From NCBI RefSeq assembly GCF_014396975.1, contig NZ_CP060719.1, positions 1,522,001 through 1,586,000 on the forward strand: a DNA stretch of 64,000 nt, written 5' to 3'. The notes under the pieces were generated by a model. The model did not search any database, was not told the origin of the DNA, and saw nothing but the letters and a program-made list of their open reading frames with translations. This DNA comes from Thermomonas carbonis. Lineage in GTDB: Bacteria; Pseudomonadota; Gammaproteobacteria; Xanthomonadales; Xanthomonadaceae. Each line of letters starts with the position of its first letter. Position 1 is the stretch's first letter. Below, one piece after another: positions 52,375 to 61,227 of this stretch. A program made the position numbers and the translations under genes.

Positions 52375-53124
52375 TCAGGCCAGCAATGGTGCCCCGTAGA
52401 ACCGCTGCAAATGCGCTGCGACAGCGGGCATCGCCTCGCGCAGCGTTGCGGCATCGCTGAAATGGTGCTCCGTGCACACCGCGAAAAACTCTTCCGGCGA
52501 TTCCGCGGCATACGGATCAATCGCGGTCTCGCGGCCGGCATCAACGTCTTCGCACAGCGTTTCATATGCGCGCTGGAAATCCGCAGCCCACAGTCGTTGC
52601 CAGTCGCGGGGCAACGGCGGGGTGCCGTCCATGGCGCCATCCAGGGCGTCGAGCTTGTGGGCGATCTCGTGCGCGATCACGCAGAAGCCGTCGCCGGGCG
52701 CGGCAATGTCCGCGCGCACGTCGGCCCATGACAGGATTACCGGGCCGCGTTGCCAGGCTTCGCCGATCAGTTCGTCGTCACCTTCATGCAGCACGCCCTG
52801 CGCATCGATGTGGTTGCGTTGCACCCGGAACGCTTGCGGGTAAACCAGCAATTGCGACCAGCCGTGCAGGCCCTCGCGGCCGAATTCGAGCAGCGGCAAG
52901 CAACACAACATCGCAAGACGCAGGCGCTGTACCTCATTCAGGCGGAGGCCCTGCAACGGGGTGATCGCCTTGTCGCGGAGGAATTCGGCGGCCAGCAGGC
53001 GCAGGCGTTGCTCGCGGTCGGTACTGATGTGGCGCAGCCAAGGCAGGCCGGCGGCGGCTTGCCGCCAGAGCGTGTCATCGAGAATGGGGGGTGTCGCCTT
53101 GCGGCGCGAGAACGGCCAGATCAC
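52375..53124 (-). CDS. mtfA: MtfA-family metallopeptidase
   Basis: The 249-residue cytosolic zinc peptidase has HEIAHKLD (HExxH) and the third ligand Glu in SPEEFFAV. E. coli MtfA binds the repressor Mlc and so affects glucose uptake; such a partner is not known here. The start is a GTG at 53124. Length and the N-terminal WPFSRRK pattern fit the family. Confidence 0.9.
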   Translation of the reverse strand: MIWPFSRRKATPPILDDTLWRQAAAGLPWLRHISTDREQRLRLLAAEFLRDKAITPLQGLRLNEVQRLRLAMLCCLPLLEFGREGLHGWSQLLVYPQAFRVQRNHIDAQGVLHEGDDELIGEAWQRGPVILSWADVRADIAAPGDGFCVIAHEIAHKLDALDGAMDGTPPLPRDWQRLWAADFQRAYETLCEDVDAGRETAIDPYAAESPEEFFAVCTEHHFSDAATLREAMPAVAAHLQRFYGAPLLA

Positions 53125-53153
53125 GCGAACGGATCAGGCAACACGGGCTGCCC

Positions 53154-53435
53154 TTAGCGGAACATGCCCGGCAGGAAGCTGTGGAAGCGGGGCGGGTTGG
53201 TGCGGGTGCCGCCGGTGGCGCGCGGCGAGGCCGACACCGCCGGCTTGGCCTTGTGGGTCTGCCGGGCCGCAGGGACGACCGCTTCGTCGACCTGGCCGTC
53301 GTCAGTGCGTTCGGCCGTGCTGGCGACGGCGTCCGGGCAGGCGTCCTCCGCGACCGATTGCCGGGATTCGCTGGCCATGGCGTGGCCGCTGGCGGCCAGC
53401 AGGACGAGGCAGAGCAGCATGGGACGCAAGCGCAT
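53154..53435 (-). CDS. Small exported protein of unknown function
   Basis: The 93-residue product has a signal peptide ending HAMASES. The mature part is polar with two acidic stretches and a basic Arg/Pro-rich end reading PRFHSFLPGMFR. I do not recognise the family. The start at 53435 is set by the signal peptide. It is divergent from the fatty-acid-kinase fusion gene, sharing a 136-base promoter region. Confidence 0.55.
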   Translation of the reverse strand: MRLRPMLLCLVLLAASGHAMASESRQSVAEDACPDAVASTAERTDDGQVDEAVVPAARQTHKAKPAVSASPRATGGTRTNPPRFHSFLPGMFR

Positions 53436-53571
53436 GGCGGTCACCGGAAAGAAAGGGGTGCGGAAGGCATGTCCCCACCTCCCACTATAGCGTGGATGCG
53501 CGCCGGGCACGAAAGGTTGCGTTGCTGCGTCGCAGCAGGCATTACGCCCCCTTCGACCGCAGACTGCGGGC

Positions 53572-55389
53572 ATGTCCGTGGCCATCGCCGACCCGCCTGC
53601 CGTCACCGCACCCGCCCTGCGCCGGGCACTGATCGCGGGCGCCCGTCGGGTGATCGCGGCCCGCGATGAACTCAACCGCATCAACGTGTTCCCGGTGGCC
53701 GATGGGGATACCGGCAGTAACCTGGCATCGACCCTGGGCAGCGTGCTGCAGGGCGCACTGAGCCGGCGCAGCCGCCACATCGGCGAATTGCTGGTCGGGA
53801 TCGGCAATGACGCGATCGACGGCGCGCGCGGCAATTCCGGCGCGATCATGGCGCAGTTCCTGGTCGGCCTGGCCGACCAGGCGCGCAATGCGCCGGTGCT
53901 GGATGCGGTCAACCTCGCGCTGGCGGTACGGCGTGGTGCCGATAGTGCGCGCGCGGCGCTGGCGCAGCCGGTCGAGGGCACCATCCTCAGCGTGATCTCT
54001 GCCTTCGCCGATGCGCTGGACGAAGCCGCGCAGCAGCCGCAAGGCGACCCCAAGGGTGGTTTCGCGCGGGCCCTGCAGCGGGCACGCACGGCCCTGGCCG
54101 ACACCCCGAAGCAGATGGCGCTGTTGCAGAAAGCGGGCGTGGTCGATGCCGGCGCGCGCGGGTTCGTCGACTGGCTGGAGGGCATTGCCGAATACGTCGA
54201 GGGTGGCCCGCGCGCGATCCGCCTGCACGGTCTCGCGTCGGTGGCGGCCAACGATGGCGGGCCTATGCCGGCGCACGTGCATGAAGACGTGGATCCGGCG
54301 CATCGCTATTGCACCGAATGCCTGGTGACCGGCGATGGCATCGACCGTGCCGCATTGCAGGCCGTTCTGGCGGATGCCGGCGTCGATTCGCTGGTGGTCG
54401 CGGGCAGCGGCACCCGGGTACGCGTGCATGGTCATGTGGGCACGCCGCAACGCTTGTTCGATGCCTGCGCGGAGTTTGGCCACGTCGATGCGATGAAGGC
54501 CGACGACATGGTCCTGCAGCAACGCAGCACGGAATCGCCGACCCTGCTCGCCGTCGTCACCGACAGCGCCGCGGACTTGCCGGTGGCGATCGCGGAACGC
54601 TTCGGCATCCATGTGGTACCGGTGCGGGTAAGCCTGGACGGGCGCGATTACCTGGATCGGCTTGGCCTGACCGCAGGCGAGTTCTATCGACGCATGGCCA
54701 CCAGCGCACGCTTGCCGCAGACCAGCCAGCCGCCGCCTGGCGACTTCCGCCGTGTTTTCGATCATGTGCTGGCCTACCAGCCGGGTGCGGTCTACGTGGG
54801 CGTGTCGCGGGCGTTGTCCGGGACCCTGCAGTCCGGCGAGACCGCCGCGCGCGGGCGCGACAAGCAGCCGCGCTGCATCGATACCGGACATGTCTGCGCG
54901 GGCCAGGCACTGCTGGCGTGGCGCGCGGGCGAAATGGCCGTGGCCGGCGCGGACGCCGATGCCATCGAGTCCGAATTGCAGCGCCTGCGTCCGCTGACCA
55001 CGACCTGGGCGATGGCGCGCGACATCTCGCATGCGGTGCGCGGTGGCCGCATCCCGCGCTGGGCCGAGCCGATGGTGCGCTGGAGCGGGCTGACCCCGAT
55101 CGCGGCGGTGTCCCCGCAGGGAACGCTGAAGGTCGCCGGCGGATTGTTCGCGCGCAAGCAGGCGCCGGCGGCGTTTGCACGTTACGTTGCCAAGCGCACG
55201 CCGACGGCGCCTGGCTGGCGGTTGATCGTCGGTCACAGCGATGCGCTGGCCGATGGCGAGCGCCTGCTGGCCGCCTTGCGCGAACGCCTGCCGGTGACGG
55301 AAGCGCATCTGGTCGAGGTGGGGCCGGCGGTCGGCGCACATGCCGGGCCGGGCACGCTGGTGGTCGGGCTGCAACCCTCACCCGGATGA
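53572..55389 (+). CDS. FakA-FakB-like fusion: DhaL kinase domain plus DegV fatty-acid-binding domain
   Basis: The 605-residue protein starts with a DhaL (Dak phosphotransferase) domain with NVFPVADGDTGSNLAST (Mg/ATP site) and GARGNSG. A middle domain with HRYCTECLV follows, as in FakA. From about residue 326 a DegV/FakB domain reads VVTDSAADLP, TSQP and SRALSGTLQSG, the fatty-acid-binding motifs. In Firmicutes FakA and FakB are separate and make acyl-phosphate from fatty acid. Here one chain has both, directly upstream of plsY, which uses acyl-phosphate. Fatty-acid activation is a strong inference. Confidence 0.85.
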   Translation: MSVAIADPPAVTAPALRRALIAGARRVIAARDELNRINVFPVADGDTGSNLASTLGSVLQGALSRRSRHIGELLVGIGNDAIDGARGNSGAIMAQFLVGLADQARNAPVLDAVNLALAVRRGADSARAALAQPVEGTILSVISAFADALDEAAQQPQGDPKGGFARALQRARTALADTPKQMALLQKAGVVDAGARGFVDWLEGIAEYVEGGPRAIRLHGLASVAANDGGPMPAHVHEDVDPAHRYCTECLVTGDGIDRAALQAVLADAGVDSLVVAGSGTRVRVHGHVGTPQRLFDACAEFGHVDAMKADDMVLQQRSTESPTLLAVVTDSAADLPVAIAERFGIHVVPVRVSLDGRDYLDRLGLTAGEFYRRMATSARLPQTSQPPPGDFRRVFDHVLAYQPGAVYVGVSRALSGTLQSGETAARGRDKQPRCIDTGHVCAGQALLAWRAGEMAVAGADADAIESELQRLRPLTTTWAMARDISHAVRGGRIPRWAEPMVRWSGLTPIAAVSPQGTLKVAGGLFARKQAPAAFARYVAKRTPTAPGWRLIVGHSDALADGERLLAALRERLPVTEAHLVEVGPAVGAHAGPGTLVVGLQPSPG

Positions 55390-55417
55390 CGCAGGCCGGG
55401 CGACTATCATCATCGCC

Positions 55418-56068
55418 ATGCCGCCTCTCGCCCTGACCGCATTCCTGTTGCTGCTCGCCTATCTGCTCGGCTCTGTGTCCGGCAGCTTGCTGTTGGGCCG
55501 TTTCCGCAACATCGACATCCGCGAGCACGGCAGCGGCAATGCCGGCGGCACCAATGCGCTGCGCACGTTGGGCTGGAAATTCGCCCTGGGGGTGGCCGTC
55601 ATCGACATCGCCAAGGGCGCACTGGCTGCGTGGCTGGCGCTGCGCTACGCGCCGCTCGGTACCGGCTTGACCGTCACTGCGCATGGTTACCTCGCCGCGG
55701 CGCTGGCGGTGGTCGGGCATGTCTGGCCGATCTGGCACGGATTCCGCGGCGGCAAGGGCGCGGCGACCGGCGTCGGTGGCCTGCTCGTATTGTGGCCGTG
55801 GATCGTGCCGGTGCTCTTGCTGGTCTGGATCCTGGTGCTGGTGAGCACCGGCTATGTCGGCCTGTCCACGGTGGTCGCTGCGTTGTGCCTGCCGCTCGCG
55901 GCATGGTTGTTCGATGCCGGCCCGGAGCGGATGAGCTTCGCGATCGTCATCGGTCTGTTCCTGGCATGGACGCATCGCGCCAACCTGGTGCGGCTGTGGC
56001 ATGGCAAAGAATCGCGCTTCGAGCGTGCGCGCCTGCTCTATCGCCTGTACGGCCGCAGCCGGTACTGA
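55418..56068 (+). CDS. plsY: Acyl-phosphate:glycerol-3-phosphate acyltransferase PlsY
   Basis: The 216-residue inner-membrane enzyme makes lysophosphatidic acid from glycerol-3-phosphate and acyl-phosphate. It has five or more helices and the family motifs GSGNAGGTNALRTLG, FRGGKGAATGVG and a late HRANLVRLWHGKESR. The start lies 28 bases after the FakA-FakB-like stop, so both are likely one transcript and one pathway. Confidence 0.94.
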   Translation: MPPLALTAFLLLLAYLLGSVSGSLLLGRFRNIDIREHGSGNAGGTNALRTLGWKFALGVAVIDIAKGALAAWLALRYAPLGTGLTVTAHGYLAAALAVVGHVWPIWHGFRGGKGAATGVGGLLVLWPWIVPVLLLVWILVLVSTGYVGLSTVVAALCLPLAAWLFDAGPERMSFAIVIGLFLAWTHRANLVRLWHGKESRFERARLLYRLYGRSRY

Positions 56069-56071
56069 ACG

Positions 56072-57094
56072 ATGCGAACCGGCGATGCGCAGCAGGAGCG
56101 CGCCTTGTTGCAACGGCTGTCCGCCGGGCCGGTGAGTGGCGGCACCCTGGCGCGCGAGGCCGGCCTGACCCGCGCCGCGGTGTGGAAGCGCATCGATGCG
56201 CTGCGCGAGGCCGGCATCGGCATCGACGCATCGCCCGGCCGCGGTTATCAGTTGCAACAATCGCTCGACTTGCTGGACGCCAATACGATCCGTGCTGAAT
56301 TACCGGCTGATGTGAAGGGCGCATTGGCCGGGCTCGACATCGCGTGGTCGCTGGACTCGACCAACAGCGAATTGCTGCGTCGTGACACGCCGGCAAGCGG
56401 CTGCGCTGTGCTCCTGGCGGAACGCCAGACCGGCGGTCGTGGGCGGCGCGGACGCGCGTGGGCCTCGCCGCTGGCGGCGCATGTGTATCTGTCGTTGTCG
56501 CGGCGTTTCGATGGTGGGCTGGCGCGGCTCGGTGGCCTGAGCCTGGTGGCCGGCATTGCGGCTTGCGAGGCCCTGCATGGGCTCGGTTTCGACAGCGTGC
56601 GCCTGAAGTGGCCGAATGATCTGGTGGTCATCGATGGCGATGGCCTGCGCAAGCTCGGTGGCCTGCTGGTCGAAGGCGGCGGCGAAGTCGCCGGCGCGGC
56701 GCGGGCGGTGATCGGGATCGGCCTGAACGTGCGGATGCCGGCACGCAACGGTGCCAGCATCGACCAGCCCTGGGCTGAACTGGCCGGACTTTCGGAGCAA
56801 CCGTCCTCGCGCAATGTCGTGGTGACTGCGCTGCTCGCACACTTGCTGCCGGCGCTGGACGCATTCGACGCGCACGGCCTGGCCCCGTTCCTGTCGCGCT
56901 ACGCGGGTTTCGATGCGCTGGCCGGTCGCGAGGTCGCGATCCACGAAAGCACCGGCGCATGGCCCGCAACCGCGCTCGGCATCGCCGACGACGACGGCGC
57001 GCTGCGCGTGCGCGATGCGAGCGGCACGGAACGCCGCGTGCATGCCGGTGACGTGAGCGTGCGCGCCCCTCGACAAGACTCGGGACAGGCATGA
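56072..57094 (+). CDS. birA: Biotin-protein ligase / biotin operon repressor BirA
   Basis: The 340-residue protein has an N-terminal winged helix (REAGLTRAAVWKRIDALREAG) and the ligase domain with GRGRRGRAWASP (biotin/ATP loop) and KWPNDLVV. It attaches biotin to carboxylases and may repress bio genes. Its final residues APRQDSGQA are encoded by a dispersed repeat at 57067-57090. It starts 3 bases after the plsY stop and overlaps coaX by four bases. Confidence 0.93.
   Translation: MRTGDAQQERALLQRLSAGPVSGGTLAREAGLTRAAVWKRIDALREAGIGIDASPGRGYQLQQSLDLLDANTIRAELPADVKGALAGLDIAWSLDSTNSELLRRDTPASGCAVLLAERQTGGRGRRGRAWASPLAAHVYLSLSRRFDGGLARLGGLSLVAGIAACEALHGLGFDSVRLKWPNDLVVIDGDGLRKLGGLLVEGGGEVAGAARAVIGIGLNVRMPARNGASIDQPWAELAGLSEQPSSRNVVVTALLAHLLPALDAFDAHGLAPFLSRYAGFDALAGREVAIHESTGAWPATALGIADDDGALRVRDASGTERRVHAGDVSVRAPRQDSGQA
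57067..57090. repeat. Dispersed repeat forming the birA 3' end
   Basis: CCCTCGACAAGACTCGGGAC followed by AGGC occupies the last codons of birA and ends just before the coaX ATG. It resembles the same loose repeat family as the dusA copy (shared core TCGACA and CTC). It thus supplies the birA C-terminus and spacer for coaX. Confidence 0.45.
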
Positions 57095-57810
57095 GTACGT
57101 GGTTGTTCGACCTCGGCAACACCCGGCTCAAGTGCGCGCCGTTACTGGCTGATGGCGGCATCGGCGAGACCGCGGCCATCACTCACGATGACGGCACGGA
57201 TTGGCTCGACGCCTTGCCCTCCGGCGGCGTGGCCTGCATCGCCAGCGTTGCATCGGATGCGCGTCGTGCCGCCTTGTTCGATGCGTTGTGCGCGAGCTTC
57301 ACCCGCCTGCACCGGGTGCGCACCGAACGCGTCCTCGGACCGCTGCGCATTGCCTACGAGAACCCGGCGCATCTTGGTGTGGATCGTTTCCTGGCGATGC
57401 TCGGGCAGTGCGGTGAAGGCCCGGCGCTGGTTGTGGGCGTGGGCACTGCGTTGACGCTCGACCTGATCGATGCCGACGGCCTGCATCGCGGCGGCCGCAT
57501 CGCGCCATCGCCGCGGACGATGCGCGAGGCGCTGCACGCACGCGCAGCGCAATTGCCGTTGGATGGCGGCGTCTATGCCGAGTTCGCCGACGACACCGTC
57601 CACGCGTTGGCCTCGGGTTGCGAAGGCGCGGCGTTGGCGCTGATCGAACACAGCCTGGAGGCGGCGCGGTCGTTGCTCGGCGTGGTGCCGGCGCTGTGCC
57701 TGCATGGCGGTGGCGGGGACGCCTTGCGTGACCGCTTGCCCGCGCATCGCTGGCGGCCGGATGCGGTGTTGCACGGGCTGGCGCGCTGGCACGCGCTGCG
57801 CATCGCATAA
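57091..57810 (+). CDS. coaX: Type III pantothenate kinase
   Basis: The 239-residue kinase does the first step of CoA synthesis. It has the ASKHA motifs LFDLGNTRLK, the substrate region HLGVDRFLAMLG and GTALTLDLID, then LHGGGGD. It overlaps the birA stop (ATGA), so the birA-coaX pair is translationally coupled, a common arrangement. Confidence 0.93.
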   Translation: MSTWLFDLGNTRLKCAPLLADGGIGETAAITHDDGTDWLDALPSGGVACIASVASDARRAALFDALCASFTRLHRVRTERVLGPLRIAYENPAHLGVDRFLAMLGQCGEGPALVVGVGTALTLDLIDADGLHRGGRIAPSPRTMREALHARAAQLPLDGGVYAEFADDTVHALASGCEGAALALIEHSLEAARSLLGVVPALCLHGGGGDALRDRLPAHRWRPDAVLHGLARWHALRIA

Positions 57811-57819
57811 ACTGGCCCG

Positions 57820-58524
57820 ATGCTGCTGCGCGCAACCCTCGTCATCCTGTTCATGCTCAACCTGGGCGCGGCCGCCTGGTGGGTGCTGCGTCCTTCTGTG
57901 GTCGATGCCGGTGCTGCGCAAGCGACTGCCGCCGGCGCACCCGGCCTGCGGTTGGTCAACGAACCGCTGGTCGCGGCCATGCCGATACTCGCGCAATCGC
58001 AGCCTGTCGCACCTGCGCCCACCACGTCACCCGTGGCGGGCGTCCCACCAGCCGAGTCCGCGACCTCCACAGCGACGGTCTGCCTGCGCTTCGGTCCATT
58101 CGCGGACGCCACGGCGCGCGATGCGGCCCGCAATGCGCTCACCGCGGCGGGCGTCTCCGCGGTGACCCGCGACAGCCCGGCCCGTTCCGCGCGCGGCTGG
58201 AAAGTGGCGATGCCGCCGCTGGCCTCGCGCGAGGACGCGGTGGCGATGGCCGAGCGGATCAAGGCCGCCGGCATCAGCGACCTGTACGTGATGAACGAAG
58301 GCGCGGACGCCAACAGCATCGCCCTTGGGCGCTTCGGCAGCGAGGATGCCGCACGCCGGCGCGAAGCCGAAGTGCGCGGCAAGGGCTTCGCCGCGCAAGC
58401 CACCCCACTTGGCGACACCCCGTCGCAGGCCTGGTTGGATGCGCGCCTGCCGACCGCGATCAGCCCCGCATCGCTGGCTGCCGTCGCGCCGTCGCGCGGC
58501 ATCGACTGCGCCACCCTGCGCTGA
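57820..58524 (+). CDS. SPOR-domain protein
   Basis: The 234-residue protein has an N-terminal transmembrane anchor (about 3-23), a Pro/Ala-rich linker, and a SPOR-like C-terminal domain with VCLRFGPFADATARDAA and ALGRFGSEDAA. SPOR domains bind denuded septal peptidoglycan. It starts 9 bases after coaX. A Cys near the end (DCATLR) may pair with the domain Cys. Confidence 0.78.
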   Translation: MLLRATLVILFMLNLGAAAWWVLRPSVVDAGAAQATAAGAPGLRLVNEPLVAAMPILAQSQPVAPAPTTSPVAGVPPAESATSTATVCLRFGPFADATARDAARNALTAAGVSAVTRDSPARSARGWKVAMPPLASREDAVAMAERIKAAGISDLYVMNEGADANSIALGRFGSEDAARRREAEVRGKGFAAQATPLGDTPSQAWLDARLPTAISPASLAAVAPSRGIDCATLR

Positions 58525-58570
58525 ACCGGGTTTGGGCCGCCGGCTGTGCCGGGCTAGAATTGAATCCAGC

Positions 58571-58646
58571 GCCGCTTTAGCTCAGCAGGTAGAGCAACCG
58601 CCTTGTAAGCGGTAGGTCATCCGTTCGATTCGGATAAGCGGCACCA
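58571..58646 (+). tRNA. tRNA-Thr (anticodon TGT)
   Basis: The acceptor arms GCCGCTT and AAGCGGC pair, the D arm has CTCAGCAGGTAGAGC, the anticodon loop is CTTGTAA (TGT), and the T arm is ATCCG-TTCGATT-CGGAT. A discriminator A and encoded CCA finish at 58646. It decodes ACA. No integrase or attachment repeat lies next to it. Confidence 0.96.
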
Positions 58647-58708
58647 CAGCCACCGCCGGCAACGCAGGCGTTGCGTGTCCCCACCGCAGCGCAGATGAGG
58701 GACTTCCG

Positions 58709-59632
58709 ATGAGCCGCAGCACTCCCCCTGTTTCCGTGTTCGGCGTGCCCACCGACATCGGGGCCTCCCGCCGCGGTGCTTCGATGGGCCCGGAAGCGCT
58801 GCGCGTCGCCGGTCTGGTCGAGGCGATCGCTGCACGCGGGATCGACGCCCGCGACATTGGCGATGTGCAGGGCCCGCGCAACCCGACCAGCGCACCGGTC
58901 GACGGCTACCGTCACCTCGACGAAGTCGTGGCGTGGAATCGCGCGGTATTCGACATGAGCACGCGCGAACTGCAGGCCGGGCGCATGCCGATCATGCTCG
59001 GCGGGGATCATTGCCTGGGCATCGGTGCGATCGCCGCGGTCGCCGCGCATTGCCGTGCGACCGGCAAGAAACTGCGGGTGCTGTGGCTGGATGCGCACGC
59101 CGATTTCAACACCCGCGAGATCACGCCGTCCGGCAACATCCACGGCATGCCGGTGGCCTGCCTGTGCGGCCTGGGTCCCGACGTGTTGACCGGCATGGCC
59201 GGCTTCACCCCCGCGGTGACGCCCGACCAGATCCGCCAGATCGGCATCCGTTCGGTGGATGCCGGCGAGAAGCGCCTGGTCCAGCAGCACGGCCTGGACA
59301 TCTACGACATGCGCTACATCGACGAGGTCGGCATGCGTCGTGCGATCGAGGAAGCGCTGGACGGCGTGGATGCCGACACCCACCTGCATGTCAGTTTCGA
59401 TGTCGATATGCTGGATCCGGCGATCGCCCCCGGTACCGGCACCCGCGTGCCTGGCGGGGTGAACTACCGCGAAGCGCAGCTGATCATGGAAATGGTGGCC
59501 GACACCGGTCGCATGGGTTCGCTGGATCTGGTCGAGGTCAATCCCGCGCTGGACAAGCGCAATGCGACTGCGCGGCTCGCGGTTGACCTGGTGGAAAGCC
59601 TGTTCGGTAAATCGACGCTGATGCGCGACTGA
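58709..59632 (+). CDS. rocF: Arginase
   Basis: The 307-residue manganese enzyme splits arginine to ornithine and urea. All metal motifs are present: GGDHCLGIG, DAHADFNT and SFDVDMLDP. The start at 58709 leaves the normal N-terminus PVSVFGVPTDIGASRRG. The trimer-type length is normal. Agmatinase is less likely because of the RRGASMGPEALR and SIRSVD-like pattern. Confidence 0.92.
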   Translation: MSRSTPPVSVFGVPTDIGASRRGASMGPEALRVAGLVEAIAARGIDARDIGDVQGPRNPTSAPVDGYRHLDEVVAWNRAVFDMSTRELQAGRMPIMLGGDHCLGIGAIAAVAAHCRATGKKLRVLWLDAHADFNTREITPSGNIHGMPVACLCGLGPDVLTGMAGFTPAVTPDQIRQIGIRSVDAGEKRLVQQHGLDIYDMRYIDEVGMRRAIEEALDGVDADTHLHVSFDVDMLDPAIAPGTGTRVPGGVNYREAQLIMEMVADTGRMGSLDLVEVNPALDKRNATARLAVDLVESLFGKSTLMRD

Positions 59633-59784
59633 GCTCGCGGCTCGCTCCGCGGTTCATCCGCGGTTGGGCGAACCGAACATCACTGCACGCCGGCTTCACT
59701 ACCGGATGGGGTTTCATCGTCTGCGTGGGCCGTGTGATTGCTGCAGGCCTGCCCCGAATACGGCCAACCCATGAGGAGAGTCAC

Positions 59785-59937
59785 ATGAAGCGTTTGTTCG
59801 CACTGCTGCTGCTCGCGATGTTTTCGATGTCCACCCTGACCGCCTGCAACACCATGGCGGGTGCCGGCAAGGACGTGCAGAAGGTCGGCGAAAAGGTCGA
59901 GGACAAGGCGCAGGACTGCAAGGATGGCAAGTGCTGA
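59785..59937 (+). CDS. ecnB: Entericidin-like small lipoprotein (copy 1)
   Basis: This 50-residue lipoprotein has lipobox LTAC, then NTMAGAGKDVQKVGEKVED, the entericidin EcnA/B core, and a Cys-containing tail (DCKDGKC). In enterics the EcnB lipoprotein is bacteriolytic and EcnA is its antidote. GAGGAGAG precedes the ATG. Confidence 0.88.
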   Translation: MKRLFALLLLAMFSMSTLTACNTMAGAGKDVQKVGEKVEDKAQDCKDGKC

Positions 59938-60096
59938 GTCGCGCACTTCCTTCGCACTGACGAAGGAGGGAAGACCGCAAGGATGCGTGGCGGGCCGGGG
60001 CAACCCGGTCCGCCTCTTGCTTGATGGGTGCCGGTTGCAACGCATCGATCCGACTGGCTAAGCTCGCCGCGTTCACAACCCTGAAGTGAGGCGGTC

Positions 60097-60231
60097 ATGA
60101 TCAAGATGAGCAGGTTGGGCGCGGCGATGCTGCTGTGCATGGTCGTGCTGGCAGGCTGCAACACCGTCGCCGGTGCCGGCAAGGACGTGCAGAAGGTCGG
60201 CGAGAAGGTAGAGGAAGCCGCGAAGAAGTAA
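60097..60231 (+). CDS. ecnB: Entericidin-like small lipoprotein (copy 2)
   Basis: A 44-residue frame starts at ATG 60097 and ends TAA at 60231. It has a hydrophobic leader with lipobox VLAGC, then NTVAGAGKDVQKVGEKVEE and a short Lys tail. It is a close paralogue of the gene at 59785-59937, 159 bases upstream. GTGAGGCGGTC precedes the ATG and a terminator follows. Confidence 0.88.
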   Translation: MIKMSRLGAAMLLCMVVLAGCNTVAGAGKDVQKVGEKVEEAAKK

Positions 60232-60254
60232 GCCGCATTGCATCGCGGAGAAAG

Positions 60255-60278
60255 GAAGGCCGGCGCACGCCGGCCTTC
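60255..60278 (+). terminator. Terminator after the second entericidin gene
   Basis: GAAGGCCGGCG pairs with CGCCGGCCTTC, leaving a very small loop, then GTCGTTTCG. It lies 24 bases after the entericidin stop and also faces the convergent gene at 60299. Confidence 0.75.
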
Positions 60279-60298
60279 GTCGTTTCGCGGCGGCGATC

Positions 60299-61102
60299 TC
60301 AATGCCGGTACGGCGGATCCTGCACGAAGCCATTGGGGAACGCCCGCGGCGTGGTGCCCGCATACGGCGCCCGGTAGCGCGGCAGGATGCCCAGCGCGAT
60401 CAGGGCGTCGGCATCGTCGTAGCGCAGTTGGCTGACCTGCTGCGGCGTGCGGCTCGCGCGCACGAACTCGGTCTGCCCGACCGGTGCCCATTCGCGCTGG
60501 CCATGGCCGGTGCCCAGCCGCTGCGGCATCGCCTCGGCTTCGGACGCCATCGCGCGGTCGGCGCTGGCGGCCGATGCCGCGGCCTTGCGGGCCTCGTTGC
60601 GGGCCATGCCACCTGCAATCGGCGGCGCAGGTGGCGGTGCGTACACGGGCCGTACCTGGCGTTCGCGGAACACCGCGACGCCGACCACGCCCACGTTCGC
60701 GGGCCGCCCGGTACGTGCGGCATAGCTGTCCGGCAGGTCGGTGAACACGAACTGGGCGATGTCGTCGAGCGACTTGCGCCAGCCGGCGATCTCGGCGCTT
60801 TCCCACGGCTCCAGCACATAGCCACCCTGCGATGGCGAGGCGGTCTGCCCGGTGACGGCGTTGACGCCATCCACCGACAGCACGACCAGCACGCGCTCGC
60901 CGGTGTTGTTGGTCAGACGCACCGAATAGCGATGGCCGGGCACGCCGGCGATCCAGTCCTGGCCGCGGTGGCGGTATTCGGGCAGGATCTGCCTGCTGTC
61001 GCGGTCGACCACGTCCAGCAGCACGAGGTCGCGCGCCGCAACCGGCATCGAGCAGGCAACGGTGGAGGTGAGGGCAAGGGCAAGCAGCAGGCGACGAAAC
61101 AT
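60299..61102 (-). CDS. Exported protein of unknown function
   Basis: The 267-residue product has a signal peptide, possibly a lipobox-like STVAC, then a beta-rich domain (RYSVRLTNNTGERVLVVLSV, WESAEIAGWRKS) and an Ala-rich helical part. It ends in a short Pro/Tyr/Gly-rich tail. The middle pattern is reminiscent of a beta-sandwich adhesin-like fold. I recognise no family. The start at 61102 is set by the signal peptide. Confidence 0.6.
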   Translation of the reverse strand: MFRRLLLALALTSTVACSMPVAARDLVLLDVVDRDSRQILPEYRHRGQDWIAGVPGHRYSVRLTNNTGERVLVVLSVDGVNAVTGQTASPSQGGYVLEPWESAEIAGWRKSLDDIAQFVFTDLPDSYAARTGRPANVGVVGVAVFRERQVRPVYAPPPAPPIAGGMARNEARKAAASAASADRAMASEAEAMPQRLGTGHGQREWAPVGQTEFVRASRTPQQVSQLRYDDADALIALGILPRYRAPYAGTTPRAFPNGFVQDPPYRH

Positions 61103-61227
61103 GGCGACGGTCTCCCAGCGCGGAAGTGCGCTGCCCACATGCCAACGCGCGGCGCACAGGAACGGGGTTGCGGGGCGTCGCAGTTACACTGTGCGGCCCC
61201 GAATCACCGCCTCGGCCCGCGCCTCGC

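Noticed and set aside
58571..58646. tRNA-Thr gene as an island attachment site
   Set aside because: No integrase, no direct repeat of the tRNA 3' end and only core genes on both sides within the window.
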